From: Typhlomys cinereus
Taxonomy: Eukaryota > Chordata > Mammalia > Rodentia > Platacanthomyidae
Direction: 5' to 3'
NCBI GenBank assembly: GCA_023101885.1
Contig: JALPQD010000016.1
Coordinates: 8,681,634-8,745,633, forward strand
DNA length: 64,000 nucleotides
The translations under genes were made by a program, and so were the position numbers. Every line of letters begins with the position of its first letter. Position 1 is the stretch's first letter. Positions 1 to 12,585 of this stretch are shown here, in pieces. A model generated the notes under the pieces. The model was not told the DNA's origin. It did not search any database and saw only the letters and a program-made list of their open reading frames with translations.

Positions 1-617
1 AGACCTAATCCTTCAGGGTTGCTTTCTAAAAACAGTAGCCCAGAAGACGGTGGAGATAAGGGCCAGGGTCTTGAAATCTTAACACATCTACAAGAATGGC
101 AGGATCCATGATATGCTGCTTTTCCCAAAACGTGTTGTATGGCTTTGCAATTAGAAATGGCCACATTAGTATTTACTAAGGTTTGCCAAGTCTGAAACTA
201 CTATGACTTTAATCTCCAAACTTATTTAACTAAAGAAGTTACAGGTGGGTCTTTAAAAGTTGATTAGAATTAGCTCACCAGGCACAGCCCCCATGACTGA
301 AAGCTGGTATCTTTGTAGGATGACAGAGACCAGAACATGCTCATGTGTTCTCTTGGTCACAGCAGTTTTAAGCTCTCAACATCCATGATGGATGTGACTT
401 AAGCATTCTCCAGCTTTTCTGCTTGCCTTATCTTTTTCACCATAATGGACTGTATTCCTACTTCCCCTGCCTAACCTTAACAGAGAAGAGTAACTGGTAC
501 ACACCCCATTGGCATTGATTCTCATCAATTCTTCATGGAGACATGGAACCTCTTGAGATCTTTCTCCTTCCATGGTGAAATGATGATAGGACAATTTCAT
601 GCAGTTCTTGGGGAAAT
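1..617. other. unique non-coding sequence, nothing recognised
   Basis: There is no repeat signature, splice-bounded long frame or RNA gene that I can recognise. The short frames present have no domain or low-complexity-free pattern suggesting a protein. It is probably intergenic or intronic DNA. Confidence 0.5.
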
Positions 618-864
618 ATACAGAGCTGCCATCCCTCCTCTATTTTTGAGACAGGTTTTCTCAATGAACTTGGAGCTCACCAATTTGGCTAGACTGGTTG
701 GCCATCAAGCCCCAGGGTCTTCGTGTCTTTGCTTATTCAGTGCTGTAAGGGATGATATATGGACAGTGCTGCTCCTGGCTTTTCTAAGGGGTGCTGGAGA
801 TCCGAACTTAGGCCCTCATGCTTGGATGGCATGCATTTTATTGACTGAGCCATCTTCCCAGCCC
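618..864 (-). repeat. B4-like (ID/B1 composite) SINE, old
   Basis: Read on the minus strand, it starts with a tRNA-like head whose plus-strand form is GAGCCATCTTCCCAGCCC. It continues through a 'gagacaggttttctc' block typical of the 7SL-derived (B1-like) half of rodent B4/ID_B1 composites. Many substitutions indicate an old copy. No clear target-site duplication is visible. The open frame overlapping it on the plus strand is a chance frame across the SINE. Confidence 0.55.
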
Positions 865-2489
865 TAAACCTCTCTTTACCACCTACCCAGACATTGTGAT
901 ATTGTCCTTAGAAAACAAATGAATACAGTATCTCAGAAACATTAAGTCTCTCACTCCTCTCTCTTCCTGTGCTCCCCTCTGGATAAGAGGCAACTATGTT
1001 AGAGAGAAAATAGACAAGCTGAAATAGAAAGTGCACCAGCTCTGCTTAGGGATATTTTGGGATTATTTCATGGCAGTTAACCAACACAGAGCTGGAGGCA
1101 AGTGCAGGAGCTTAACAAGAGACACAATGGGACTCTGTCTGCTTTAATATTGCTTCTGACAACCTGTGTGTTGGTGCTTGGACAGAAATGAACTCATGGT
1201 TCTGATACCAGAGCATTGCATGCACATATATTGGAAAATAAAAGAGTAATGACAATGGGTATTCATTCTATGTACAGAAATTTATTGAGCATTTTCTTTG
1301 GTTCCAGTACTTTGTTGGATGCTCTGAATGGAAGTGGGGGACAAAATAGACTTGTCTCTTGTGTTAAAAGGGCTTGGCACCTAGGGACATTTATCACTAG
1401 AGATTTATTGTAGGAGACTAAACTGTCATTTATGCAAAACTGTGTAAGGCAAATTCTTTGATGAGCATTATTTCATATTATTTCCCCACATAATCTGGAT
1501 ATGTTTGTATTACAATAGCAGTCTACAAAGAAGGAAGCTAAGGCTTTGATAAATTTATTTGCCAATGATTTCACTGCTAACAAGCAACATTCACACAAGA
1601 CTTCTTAGTGATCTTTGCTTTTCATTATACGAATTCTTATTACCATTCATGTTCTGGCCACTGTGCTCTTTATTGACTATGACTGGCTTATTTGGAAGCT
1701 CACATGTCCCATCTCTGTCAACCATCAGTTGTGTTATTTCAGGCCCTCTACCCCCCGAAGACCCAGGCACGGGGCTGCTACAGGTGCTAAAGAGTAGCTG
1801 GAGCAGAACTACTTGAGAAGTGGTCCATGTTGTCTAGTCAACAGGATGCTTTCTCTCCTTTCCATTTGCTCTTTCATTCATCCCTTTTCTGAATGGGAGA
1901 AACTAGACATCTAGAGCTTCATGGGCTTCTCCCAGATCCCAAAACCCATAGCTGACAGATGGTCTCCAGTATGGCCTTTCTTACTCTGGAATGTACTTTT
2001 GCCTTGAGGTCCATATGTGCACTTGTTAAGCTGACCATGTTGTATTCAATATATAGCAGTTGCTGGCACCATTCTAGGCACTCATCTGTGTGTTTGCATC
2101 AATTAATGAACATGTATGTACTCTCTGTATAGTTCATGGTACTTACCATTTGATAGGCACCTCAGAGGTTCCTATCATAAATTCATTTTTCAGGCGGGGA
2201 AAAAAAAATTTTAGAGTTTCATGAGCTTCCTGAGGTCTCCAGGATGATAGTGATTAAATATGAACTTTGAACCAAGGTCAACAGGATACTCAAGCCATTG
2301 CTTCTGACGATTACACTACAGATTTCACTTGTGACCTCCAGGAATTAATGTCACTCCATGCAATCTTTGTTTTTTATTTGTATCCCACAAACAACTATCA
2401 TAGGCCTATAAGTTTTTTCCTTCACACCTGTAACTTGACTGTCAGATTTGAATTTTCATTCCACCTCCATTTAGCTAAAAGCTGAAACA
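865..2489. other. unique non-coding sequence, nothing recognised
   Basis: AT-rich sequence without clear repeat families, splice-bounded frames or RNA genes. The small frames inside it lack recognisable domains and appear random. Confidence 0.5.
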
Positions 2490-2700
2490 GCACCCAGCAG
2501 GAGGTGACCAGGAAGGAGAACTGGCAGGGGGAGGCTCCCTAATTAAGCCAACCAGAAAAACAGACAGCATCCACGGGCAGCGGCACCACCTGCGCTGTCC
2601 TTCTAGCCAATGCAAATGTGACCTTCCAGAGGCCTGGACATGGAGCTGTTGGAGGCTTTAGCTGTCACAGCTGAAATCACTTGAGGAAGTGGGGAGGCCT
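2490..2700. promoter_or_regulatory. candidate cis-regulatory patch (homeobox, E-box and octamer motifs)
   Basis: This GC-richer patch in AT-rich surroundings has a dense set of classical factor motifs: TAATTA at 2540-2545 (homeodomain core), CACCTG at 2587-2592 (E-box), ATGCAAAT at 2610-2617 (POU octamer) and CAGCTG at 2668-2673 (E-box). The motif matches are exact. That it is an enhancer is inference, because such short motifs also occur by chance. No repeat family explains the patch. Conservation across mammals would be the deciding test. Confidence 0.25.
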
Positions 2701-3679
2701 GCAGGGAGAGGACTGTGGTGGAACTGTGTTCTCTGGGCAGAGGCTGCAGGCCTGGGCTTCAAAGGCCTGCTGCTGCTTTGTGTGTTCAGAAGCAATTTGC
2801 AAAACACAGTCATGTCAACTTTATTTCCTTGCTCTCTGGGGGAACTCAGTGGTTGCCCATGAATAATCCCCCAGGAGCTGAAAGTAGCTATGAGGTATTC
2901 TCCACACTGGTCTTAACTTCAAATGTATGGCAACCAGCATGCTTAATGAACATTGTTTTTATAAAGCATATTGATTATTTTTCTAATTATATTTTAATTA
3001 AAAAGGCAGTGCACATTCATTGTAGGGAAACTTGAAGTTACAAACAAGTACTAAGCAAATAAAAATGATCCATAATTCAGTCTGTAGCTGAATTAACTCC
3101 AACCTTTTCAAGAAACAGACTTGAATCTGTTTTTGTTTACAAAGATGTATTTTTTGGAGGTTTAGCACTAAAAGTATTAGGTATCTTGCAAGGAGTCAGT
3201 ATGCTAAAACTCACTGCTGCATTTAGGTTTCTCATAAAGCAATACATTAAGTGACATGTTGGTGAATGCAAGTGCTGTGAATACTCTTCCCAGAGTGCAT
3301 AAGTCAGGGTTATAGATGTATTTGAGCTTGCTGTTTCCTGGACTGACTGAGCAAGTCCTTTAAAGCAGTTCGGATGTCATTGGAGCTCTCTAAGTAATTC
3401 TTTGTGAGTGTGATTTTTCCAGATATGAAGTTTTCTGTTGAACCTCCATATGCTCAGAGAGAATGACTCAATGAAAGAAAGTTTGAGAAGGAAAGGATAA
3501 GTGTATTGAAGGGCAACACTGTTGGGTTCTTTAAATGTTTTGTCTTAATATCAATTTTCTCTTCCTAACTGACTAGACAAGCATGGAGTACTTTCATAGA
3601 GGCTTTCTTTTGCCTGGGAGGGTAATTTTGCCCTCTAGGGAGTATTTTGCAATAGACACTAAAAAAATTTCCCCATCTT
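2701..3679. other. unique non-coding sequence, nothing recognised
   Basis: No repeat, gene or RNA signature was recognised. The frame around 2.7-3.0 kb is short and featureless. Confidence 0.45.
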
Positions 3680-4034
3680 CTTGTGTATGTATTGTGGACA
3701 TATGTATGTTTACATGTGCATTTACATGTGTGTGGGTGCACATGTGTGTCTGGGTATACACGTATGTATGTATGCACTTGTGGAGACCTGAAATTACTTG
3801 CTCTTCTACCTTGCTCTTTTGAGACAGTTTCAAATCAAACCCCAAACTTACAAACAGGGCTTGTCTGGCTAGCCAGCTTGTTCTGGAAATTCATAGTCTT
3901 GGCCTTTTGAGGCTTAAAGTCCAGGTAAGCTGACAAACCCAGTCAGCATTTTACCTGGGATATGGGGATCTGAACTCTAGTCCTTTGGTTTGTATGACAA
4001 ATGCTTTAACTGCAGAATCATCTTCCAGTCCCAG
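3680..4034 (-). repeat. B4-like (ID/B1 composite) SINE, old
   Basis: On the plus strand this begins with an interrupted (TG)n-rich stretch (3683-3775). It then has a 'cttttgagacagtttc' B1-like block near 3818 and ends in the complement of a tRNA-like head (around 4010-4034, 'atcatcttccagtccc'). That order is the reverse complement of a rodent composite SINE. It is heavily diverged, and no clean target-site duplication is seen. Confidence 0.5.
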
Positions 4035-5543
4035 CATGACATTTTTAATTGTTATGGGGGTACTGAATATGCCTCAGAATCTAAGGAATAAAAGCCAGCA
4101 TTGTCACTGTACATCCTTTAGTGCTCAGTACATCTTGCCACAACAAAGAATTATCCATTTGCTATTTTTCAAAATGCCAGCAGTGCCCAGACTGTCTTGA
4201 TGTAAAGGCAGACATACGTCATTGGACTCACGAGGGAAATAGGAAATTACAGAAGACTCATAATATCTTAAGTGAATACCTGTAGGTCAAACACGGAGGA
4301 CTCCTTGTGTGCTGATAAATAAGATAATAAAAGTGACAGTAAACAATGCCATCTCTTCTATTAAGAAAAAAAAAAAAAACTTCTTTTCTTGGCACAGATG
4401 GTCTGAGGCTTGTAAATCTGCCATATTTCCAGCAATCACATGAGGAAAAGGGATGATTTAAAGCTGTTATAAGGTTTATCTTGCAGAAGGAAAGTATGGG
4501 TGTCTGAAGAAGAATAGTAATCATAAATTCTACTTTACATCTGAGCAGTGAAGTCATTTAGCGTATAACACAGCGTCCATCTGAACTATGGCTCAAAGGG
4601 AGGTGGGAGAGATGGTCGATGACTTTAAATGATTGATGGGGATTTCTATACAAGGAATAGAGAGGTCTCCGCAGAGCCCGGACTTTCTGATGTGCCATAA
4701 TGGAGTTTTATACTGTTTTTCTCATCGTCAAATAAAGTTCGATAGTAGAGATAAATTGTTACCTTGTCTTAGTACTTTCTAGGTTGCCTGTCAGTATGCT
4801 TTATTTGAAGAGACAGATTTATACTTCACAAGGAAATGATTTCTAAAATTCTCCCATTAATATTTTTTATTGCAAGGAAAAACATATCTGGTTATTCCAC
4901 CCATAGGTTGGAAGATTAGCCCAGAATAAGCACAGTATATGAAGTATCTTTTGGATATTTAAAGAGGAAGTAGTAATTTAATGCTGTGAAAGAGCAGGCA
5001 GAGAAATAATTACATACTTTTCTGGTTACATTTTCCTTTGGTGTTTTGCCTTGGCCTTGAGATCCCCTGATTGTGAACATCCTGAACAATTCATTTAGCT
5101 ATTAATGCATTGGCACTACACCTGTTCACCCCACTCACAGAGCAAAACTTCATAAATGGGAAAATAATTTACATTTGTTTCTTTGAATACCCATATTCTT
5201 CATCTCTTTTTCTTCATTACTCTTTCCAATAAGCTCTTTATGGAGTTAGGATCAGAGACCAAAAGCACCCTGTGTCCATTAGCTGACACTGTCCAAGGTG
5301 CTGAATGTCCCGAGCTGGCCACTCAACCAGAGAGTTGTGGGAGGCCTGAGAAAGAAGACCAGATGAAAAATTAGGACAGATTTTTTTAACTGTATTGTGG
5401 CTTATCAGATCTGTAATTTTTGACTAAATTCTTTAAACTTTCTTAGAAAGTTACTTTCTAGTTGTAAAGTTAAAGTTGTTCAGATGCAAAATTCACTTAC
5501 TGAAACACTAGCCTCTGATGGACATTTAAAACAACTCAATTGA

Positions 5544-5577
<34 letters not shown>

Positions 5578-6664
5578 ATAAATGCTAGAGAGAAACCCAT
5601 TAATTTGTACAATTAATGCACGGATAATAAGAATACAGATATTTGGGAAAAATCTCATACTTTGAACTAAGCTCATATTAAATGTCAACAGTAATTAAAA
5701 ATTAAAATAGAAAGAAGAATGAATCCTGCTATCAAACAATTAACAACTAGAAAGATAAACATGAACTCAAGTTTAAGTTTTAAAGAAGCATGTAATCACA
5801 ACACATTTTTTTTAACAAGGAAACTTTCTGCTGAACTTGCTAGAGAACATATATGTCTGTGTACAGGTATCTATTCATGTATGTGAAGGCTAGCCTGCTT
5901 TCATAGGCCCTGGATGCAATGTCTTCATTTGCCTCCCTAGATCCATTTCACCCTCTTTTTCCTTGTCCTGTGCATTAGAGACTGAAGTGCAGAGCCTGTA
6001 TCCTTGGAAGCGAGGAGGAAAGCAGTGAGGCTGTGGCATCCATCTCTGCTTGCTGGTTCTCTCTTTCACCTGAAGTTCTAGCAGGCACAGGGTTGCACTC
6101 TGTACACACCTCTGTCAGTTTGGCAAAACCCTTCTTTCTTTTCATTCTACGAGACCTAGGGATGTAAACAGGATAGCCCCTATTATTCTAATTATAATAA
6201 TAATTATACACTTTTAAAATTATCCTACTTTTAAAAGCACCATATATTCTAACTGGTATACCATTTGATATAGATTCTATATTACATTATAGAGGCACTA
6301 TGTTACCATAAGCATCCATTTTTGAATGTCCACCTCATACCACACAAATACTGTACAAATTTCTTTCTTAATATTCTAATGAGAAATAATAATCTCTTTA
6401 TTACAATCTATGGAATATTATGTTTGAAAAGTTCATGGCAATCACACATATTTCAGTTCACAATAAAATGATATCACATTTTAAATATATTATTTAATTA
6501 TTTAAATATATTATTCTTTTAGTGTCTTGTATATGAATATAACAAATTTATATCTTTTCTTCTCATATTCTAGATTGTCTCCTATTTTCAAGTCTTTTAG
6601 CATATGTGGCCCACTGAGTTTAATCTTTTTTTTAAATCTTTTATGTCATGTGCTTTGTATTTGC
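4035..6664. other. unique AT-rich non-coding sequence
   Basis: Long AT-rich stretch without recognisable genes. It contains a T/A-rich zone at 6180-6540 and one dinucleotide tract listed separately. Short frames, including one of 99 codons on the minus strand near 4.3-4.56 kb, show no domain. Confidence 0.45.
5551..5577. repeat. (TG)n microsatellite
   Basis: Uninterrupted TG dinucleotide run of about 13 units, preceded by a short TA run. No SINE body is attached. Confidence 0.9.
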
Positions 6665-6701
6665 TGGAGAACAAATCTTATTTATTATTATTATTTTTTT
6701 A

Positions 6702-7671
6702 ATTTCAGCTCATACAAACTTATTAGGTACACCAGTTCCCTCCCTCCCTCCTCCTCCCCCGAACCCTTGCTCCCCCTCCCCACCCCTCTCCCTCCCCTCC
6801 CCCAATGCCTCCCGCCCCAATTCCCAGAGAGTCCTTTCTTGTGCATGTCTGATTTTCCTCTGGGCCCTCCTCTCTGATGACGTACAAGGACCCAGTGACC
6901 TTTCCCTGAACCCTTTCCCGTGTTCCCCTTAGGTATAGGAACACTGCTGTGGCTGCCAATCCTTTGCTTCCAAGGATCTTGGTGCCTTTAGCAGATGCTA
7001 GACTTTGTGAGGTCAATCGTGTGTTGGACAATGTGCAGGACATGCAAAGTCCAATTATGATTGCTTCAGCCCTAACTAGTATAGAGTATCTTACATATCA
7101 TTGCTCCTCCCATCCTTTTGCTCTTACACTCTTACTGCCCCCTCTTCCGCAAATTTCCCTGAGCTTCAAGACGGGGAGAGACTAAGCTGGCCTAGTTCTA
7201 GGTGGTTGATATAGAGTCTCTGAAGTTCTGGATTGTGGTTTGTTGATTTTCTTTTGCAGTTTTGCTGCTCCTGCAATGCCCTTCACTCCATCCTGGTGGG
7301 CATTGTATGTTACCCCCTGGCCAGAGACAAAAAGCTGTTAGAGTCTTGTGATAAAAGCACATTCAAAGGTAGATGTAATAAAAGTGGGAAACCATAGTAA
7401 GGGAGAGGTCTATCACCCATTTGCAAAATGGTTACTTTTTATCTGCCAGACTATATGCCCTCCTCTTCTGGTGAGATCACTCCCCCTCAGTAGTAAATGA
7501 TCAGGAACAAAAGTCTGTGAACTTAATCAGATGGGTCCTTGGTGGAGGCCTATTTTCCCTGCTGTAACATGGTCCCTTCTCTCCTTGTTTCTGGTGTGGC
7601 CCTCCTACCCCATCCCTCCTGTTCATAATCCTTGCAATTACTGTCTCTAGGTGGGCTGGGTGGGTTTGGTA
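6702..7671 (-). other. L1-A 3' UTR with G-rich polypurine tract
   Basis: Sequence downstream of the ORF2 stop on the minus strand. Plus-strand 6733-6830 is a long CCCTCC-type tract, so the L1 RNA would carry many G runs here, a usual feature of mammalian L1 3' UTRs. The same block, ending just after a conserved 'gctcatacaaactta' (plus sense), recurs at every L1 3' end in this window. Confidence 0.85.
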
Positions 7672-10600
7672 CTAGGAGCCACCTATTAGGGAGTACATAC
7701 GGCGCTTAATTTTCTGGGTCTGGGATACTTCACTTAATATAATTGTTTCTAATGACATCCATTTCCCAGCAAATTCCAGTAATTCTTCATTTTTGATGGC
7801 TGAGTAGTACTCCATTGTATAGATGTACCACAGTTTCCTTATCCACTCGTCAACTGTTGGACATTTGGGCTGATTCCATGACTTTGTTATTGTAAATAGT
7901 GCTGCTATGAACATGGTCATGCTTGTGCTATTGAGGTGAATTTTTGCTGTATGTGGGGTTATTCCCAAAAGTGGAATAGCAGGGTCATATGGCATTTCAA
8001 TCTTTAATTTCTTTAAGAATCTCCAGATGGCTCGCCAGAGTGGCTGTATGAGCCTGCATTCCCACCAGCAATGTAGGAGAGTTCCCCTCTCTCCACATCC
8101 TCTCCAACATTTGTTGTTGTTTGTATTGTGGATTTTTGCCATCCTGACCGGGGTGAGATGATATCTCAGGGAAGTTTTGATTTGCATTTCCCTGATGGCT
8201 AAGGAAGTGGAGCATTTTTTCAGATATCTGTTAGACATTTTAATTTCATCCCTGGTACAGTTTCTTTGAAGTTCCAGGGCCCATTTTTTAATTGGACCAT
8301 TGGTTTCCTTGGTGTTTAGTTTTCTAAGTTCTTTGTGCACTCTGGACCTATCAGATGTGTGGTTAGTGAAGATTTTCTCCCATTCTGTAGGTTGCCTTCG
8401 AGCTCACGTTATAATCTCTTTATCTGAACAGAAGCTCTTTAATTTCACAAGATCCCAACTGTTGAGAGTTGGTAGCAGTGACTGTGCCATTGGATGTCTG
8501 TTTAGGAAATGTTGGCCTAGCCCAATCAGCTCGAGGGAGTTCCCTATTCTTTCAACTATGGTTTTTATAGTCTCTGGCCTGATATCAAGGTCCTTGATCC
8601 ATTTGGAATTAAGTCTTGTACATGGTGACAAGTACGGGTCCAGCTTTAATCTTCTGCATGTGGAGATCCAGTTTTGCCAGCACCATTTGTTGAAGATGCT
8701 GTTCTTTTTCCATTGGATTCTTTGGGCCCCTTTGTCAAAGACCAAGTGGCTGTAACTTTGTGGGCTTATATCTGGGTCTTCAATCCTTATCCATTGATCT
8801 GTGTGTCTATTTTGGAGCCAGTACCAGGCTGTCTTTACAACTATGGATTTGTAGTATAGACTAAGGTTTGGTATAGCAATACCTCCAGCTGTGTTTTTGT
8901 TACTCAGGATTTTCTTTGCTATCTTGGGTCTTTTGTGCTCCATATGAACTTTGAGATTGTTTGATCAACTTCTTTGAAAAATTGCTTTGGGATTTTTATT
9001 GGTATAGCATTGAATCTGTATATTGCCTTTGGTAGGATGGTCATTTTTACGATGTTGTTTCTGCCAATCCAGGAACAAAGGAGGTCTTTCCACCTTCTGG
9101 TGTCTTCTGCAATTTCTTTCTTTAGGGTTTTAAAGTTTTCATTGTAAAGGTCTTTTACCTCCTTGGTTAGGTTTATACCAAGGTATTTCATTTTTTTAGG
9201 GGCTATAGTAAATGGGATGGTTTCTCTCAAGGCTTTTTCACTTCTTTCATTCTGGGCATACAGGAAGGCCTCTGATTTTTGCACATTTATTTTGTATCCT
9301 GCCACCCTGCTGAACTTCTCAATTAGTTCCAGGAGCTTCCTGGTGGAGTTTTTGGGATCACTCAGGTATAAGATCATGTCATCTGCAAATAGGGATAGCT
9401 TGACTTCTTCCTTGCCGATTTGAATCCCTCTTATGTCCCTTTCTTGTCTTATGGCTTCAGCTAAGACTTCAAGTACAATAGTGAATAGAGTGAGAGTGGA
9501 CAGCCTTGTCTAGTTCCTGATCGAAGTGGGAATGCTTCCAATTGTTCCCCATTGAGCATAATCCTTGCTGTGGGCTTGTTGTATACAGCTTTTATTATAT
9601 TGATAAAGGTACCTTCCATTCCCACTGTCTCTAGCGTTTTGATCATAAAAGGCTGTTGGATCTTGTCAAAAGCTTTTTCTGCATCTATCGAGAGTATCAT
9701 GTGGTCTTGGACTTTGGACTGGTTTACATGATAAATTACATTTATTGATTTGCGTATGTTGAACCAACCTTGTGTGCCGGGATGAAGCCTACTTGGTCCC
9801 CGTGAATGATCTTTTTAATATGTTTTTGAATCCGATTTGCTAAGACTTTGTTGAGAATCTTTGCGTCTGTGTTCATCAGGGAGATCGGCCTATAGTTTTC
9901 TTTCTTAAGTGAATCTTTATTAGGTTTTGGGATTAAAACAATATTAGCTTCATAGAAGGAATTTGGTAGTGTTCCTTCCTTTGCTATTTGATGGAACAGT
10001 TTAAGGAGTATTGGTGTTATTAACTCCTTAAATGTCTGGTAGAACTCTGTGCTGAATCCATCTGGTCCAGGACATTTTTTGGTGGGAAGATTCGAGATTA
10101 ATTTCTCAATTTCCTTATATGTTATAGGACTTTTTAAATAATTCACAACTTCCTGATTCAATTTAGGTAAGTTGTGTTTACTTAGAAATTCATCCATCTC
10201 TTTTGTGTTGTCAAACTTCACAGAGTATAAGGTTTTGAAATATGATGTTATAATTCTCTGGATTTCTTGGGTATCAGTAGTGATAACTCCATGTTCATTT
10301 CTAATTTTGTTAATTTGGGTTTTCTCTCTCTTGCTTTTGGTTAATTTAGCTAGGGGTGTATCAATCTTGTTGATTTTTTCAAAGAACCAGCTTTTTGACT
10401 GGTTGATTTTTTTCTATCATTTTCTTAATTTCGATTTCAGATATTTCTCCCCTTATTTTGCTAATCTCCTCTCTTCTACTACTTTTGGGATCAGATTGCT
10501 CTAGTTTCTCTAAAGCTTTAAGCTGCATTGTTAAGTTGTTTATTTCTGATGTTTCCATTTTTTTGATGTAGGAATTAAGAGCTATGAACTTACCTCTTAG

Positions 10601-11487
10601 AACAGCTTTCATTGTGTCCGGTCTCAGAGATTTTGGTAAGTTGTATTTTCGTTATCATTCACTTTCAGGAAATCTTGAATTTCCTTTTTAAATTCTTCCT
10701 GAATCCAGTTCTCATTCAGCATCATAGTGTTAAGTTTCCAGGAGTTAGTGTATTTTCTCTTGTTTGATGTGTTGTGGATGTCCAGCTTGAGGCCGTGGTG
10801 GTCTGATAGGGCACAGGTTAGAATTTCAACTTTCTTGTATATGTGTAGATTCGTTTTGTGGCCCAATATGTGATCTATTTTGGAGAAAGTTCCGTGTGCT
10901 GCTGAGAAAAATGTGTATTCTTTGGTGCGTGGGTGAAAAGTTCGATAGAGATCTGTAAGGTCCATTTCTTTCAGGGTTTGATTAAGTTCCAAAGTGTCTC
11001 TGTTAAGCTTTTGACCTGTTGATCTATCCCATGTTGAGAGGGCGGTGTTGAAGTCCCCAAGAATTATCGTTTGGGGGTTGATTTCTTGCTTTAGACGTTG
11101 TAGGGTTTTCTTAATGAATGTGGAGGGGCCCGTATTGGGTGCATATATGTTCAGTATTGTGAAGTCTTCCTGGTGAATTGTACCTGTGACTAATATGTAG
11201 TATCCATCCGTGTCTCTTATAATTTTCTTTGGTTTGAAATCCACTTTGTCTGATAGCATAATGGCTACCCCTGCCTGTTTTCTGCTTCCATTTGCTTGTA
11301 GAATTGTTGACCAGCCTTTTATTTTTAGAGTGTGCCTATCTTTTGTGGTGAGATGGGTTTCCTGCAGGCAGCAGATTGATGGATTGTGATTTTTAATCCA
11401 CGTGTGTAATCTGTGTCTCTTGATCGGTGAATTAATTCCATTAACAGTTAGTATTATAATGGAGAAACTATTGTTAATTCCAGACAT
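7672..11487 (-). pseudogene. L1-A ORF2 (endonuclease/reverse transcriptase), broken
   Basis: ORF2p nicks target DNA and reverse-transcribes L1 RNA at the nick. The span is about 1,272 codons, the usual L1 length, but it is split into frames at 10624-11487 (endonuclease), 10379-10612, 9742-10221, 9461-9700, 8919-9377, 8404-8943 and 7672-8340. Visible motifs include [13 protein letters not shown] and NYRPISLMN of the fingers/palm, the FADD catalytic box encoded around 9377-9392, and the C-terminal cysteine motif [18 protein letters not shown]. The C terminus ends MYSLIGGS. Several frame changes separate the pieces, so no full protein can be made. Confidence 0.92.
10624..11487 (-). CDS. L1-A ORF2 N-terminal APE-type endonuclease frame
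   Basis: This is the longest surviving piece of L1-A ORF2, 287 codons starting at the natural ORF2 ATG. It covers the apurinic-type endonuclease domain that makes the first-strand nick. Catalytic positions known for mammalian L1 are present: E43 in QETHLTTK, D145 and N147 in GDFN, D205 in KIDHILG, and D229/H230 in SDHHGL. The frame ends at a stop about 48 residues past the domain, so any product would be endonuclease only. It is part of the decayed element, and expression is not implied. Confidence 0.85.
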   Translation of the reverse strand: MSGINNSFSIIILTVNGINSPIKRHRLHTWIKNHNPSICCLQETHLTTKDRHTLKIKGWSTILQANGSRKQAGVAIMLSDKVDFKPKKIIRDTDGYYILVTGTIHQEDFTILNIYAPNTGPSTFIKKTLQRLKQEINPQTIILGDFNTALSTWDRSTGQKLNRDTLELNQTLKEMDLTDLYRTFHPRTKEYTFFSAAHGTFSKIDHILGHKTNLHIYKKVEILTCALSDHHGLKLDIHNTSNKRKYTNSWKLNTMMLNENWIQEEFKKEIQDFLKVNDNENTTYQNL

Positions 11488-11537
11488 TTATTATGTTTAG
11501 TAGCTTTTATAAGTATATTGCTCCGCTTTTTATGGTG

Positions 11538-12585
11538 TTATATTTGCCTTCTGTTCTGGATATGCCTGTTTTTTTCTTCACGCTTGAGTATCATTTCTAG
11601 CATTTTTTGAAGGCCTGGTTTGGTGGACATGTATCCCTTAAAGTTGTCTTTGTGCTGGAAAATTTTTCTTTCTCCCTCGATCATGACTGATAGTTTTGCA
11701 GGGTAAATCAGCCTGGGTTGACAGTTTTGCTCATTCAATACTTGAAGTATGTCTCTCCAAGCTCTTCTTGCTTTTACTGTTTCGACTGAGAAGTCATTTG
11801 TTATTTTAATAGGTTTGCCTTTAAAAGTGACTTGTTTTTTCTCCCTTGAAGCTCTCAGCACCAGTTCTTTATCTTGAACGTGGAGTGTTTTAACTATTAT
11901 TTGCCATGGCGTGCTTCTATTTTGGTCGTATCTGTTTGGGGTGCGGAATGCCTCTTGTATATAGATGGGCCTCTCTTTTTTTAGATGAGGAAAGTTTTCC
12001 TTGATGATCGTTTGAAAAATTTCCTCAGGGGTGGTATTTTGAGATTCTTGCTCCGGTATTCCATGAATACGCATGTTAGGCTTCTTCAGGGTGTCCCATA
12101 TCTCTTGGACATTTCTCTCAAATATCTTTTTGGCTTTAACAACCTCTTTCATTGAGCTGGTTAGTACTCCCACTTTATCTTCAAGGTCTGAAATTCTGCT
12201 TTCTGCTTCGTTAGTTCTGTTGATAAGACTCTCTGTGGTGTTCTGGGTTGAAGATAACTTGTCTTGTAGCTCAGTTTTAAACTCTGCTTGAGTTTGTTTT
12301 AACTGCTCTATGCCACTTTTTGTTTCTTGCACTGTTTTTCTCAACTCCTCCAGATGTCCGTTGTGTTCCTCTTCAAAGTGATTGATTTGATTATGTAATT
12401 CCTCCCTGATTTCCTCTTTCATAGTATTGAACATGGTAATTGATTGAAAGTCTTTATCCTGGGTGAGGCTTTCTTGGCCTTTTTCCGCGGGTTTGTTCTT
12501 TTTGGAGTCTAAATTCTTCAGTGGGAAATTTGTTTACTTGAGTGTTGCGTCTCATGGATTTGCACTTTGACTTTGGGATTGTCAT
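11538..12585 (-). pseudogene. L1-A ORF1 (RNA-binding chaperone), N-terminal frameshift
   Basis: ORF1p is a trimeric RNA-binding protein that packages L1 RNA. A 298-codon frame (11538-12434) keeps a coiled coil (about residues 1-110, heptad-like and rich in E/K/L), an RRM beginning near MRIHGIPEQES, and a C-terminal domain with KARRAW and GYMSTKPGLQKML. The expected start, encoding IPKSKCKSMR after an ATG at 12583-12585, lies upstream in another frame. The N-terminal 50 or so residues are therefore disconnected by at least one indel between 12435 and 12585. It would be a CDS only if the internal methionine were used. Confidence 0.85.

Noticed and set aside
8300..8755. 151-codon plus-strand frame
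   Set aside because: It lies antisense to L1-A ORF2. The minus-strand reading matches reverse transcriptase family sequence, so this is a shadow.
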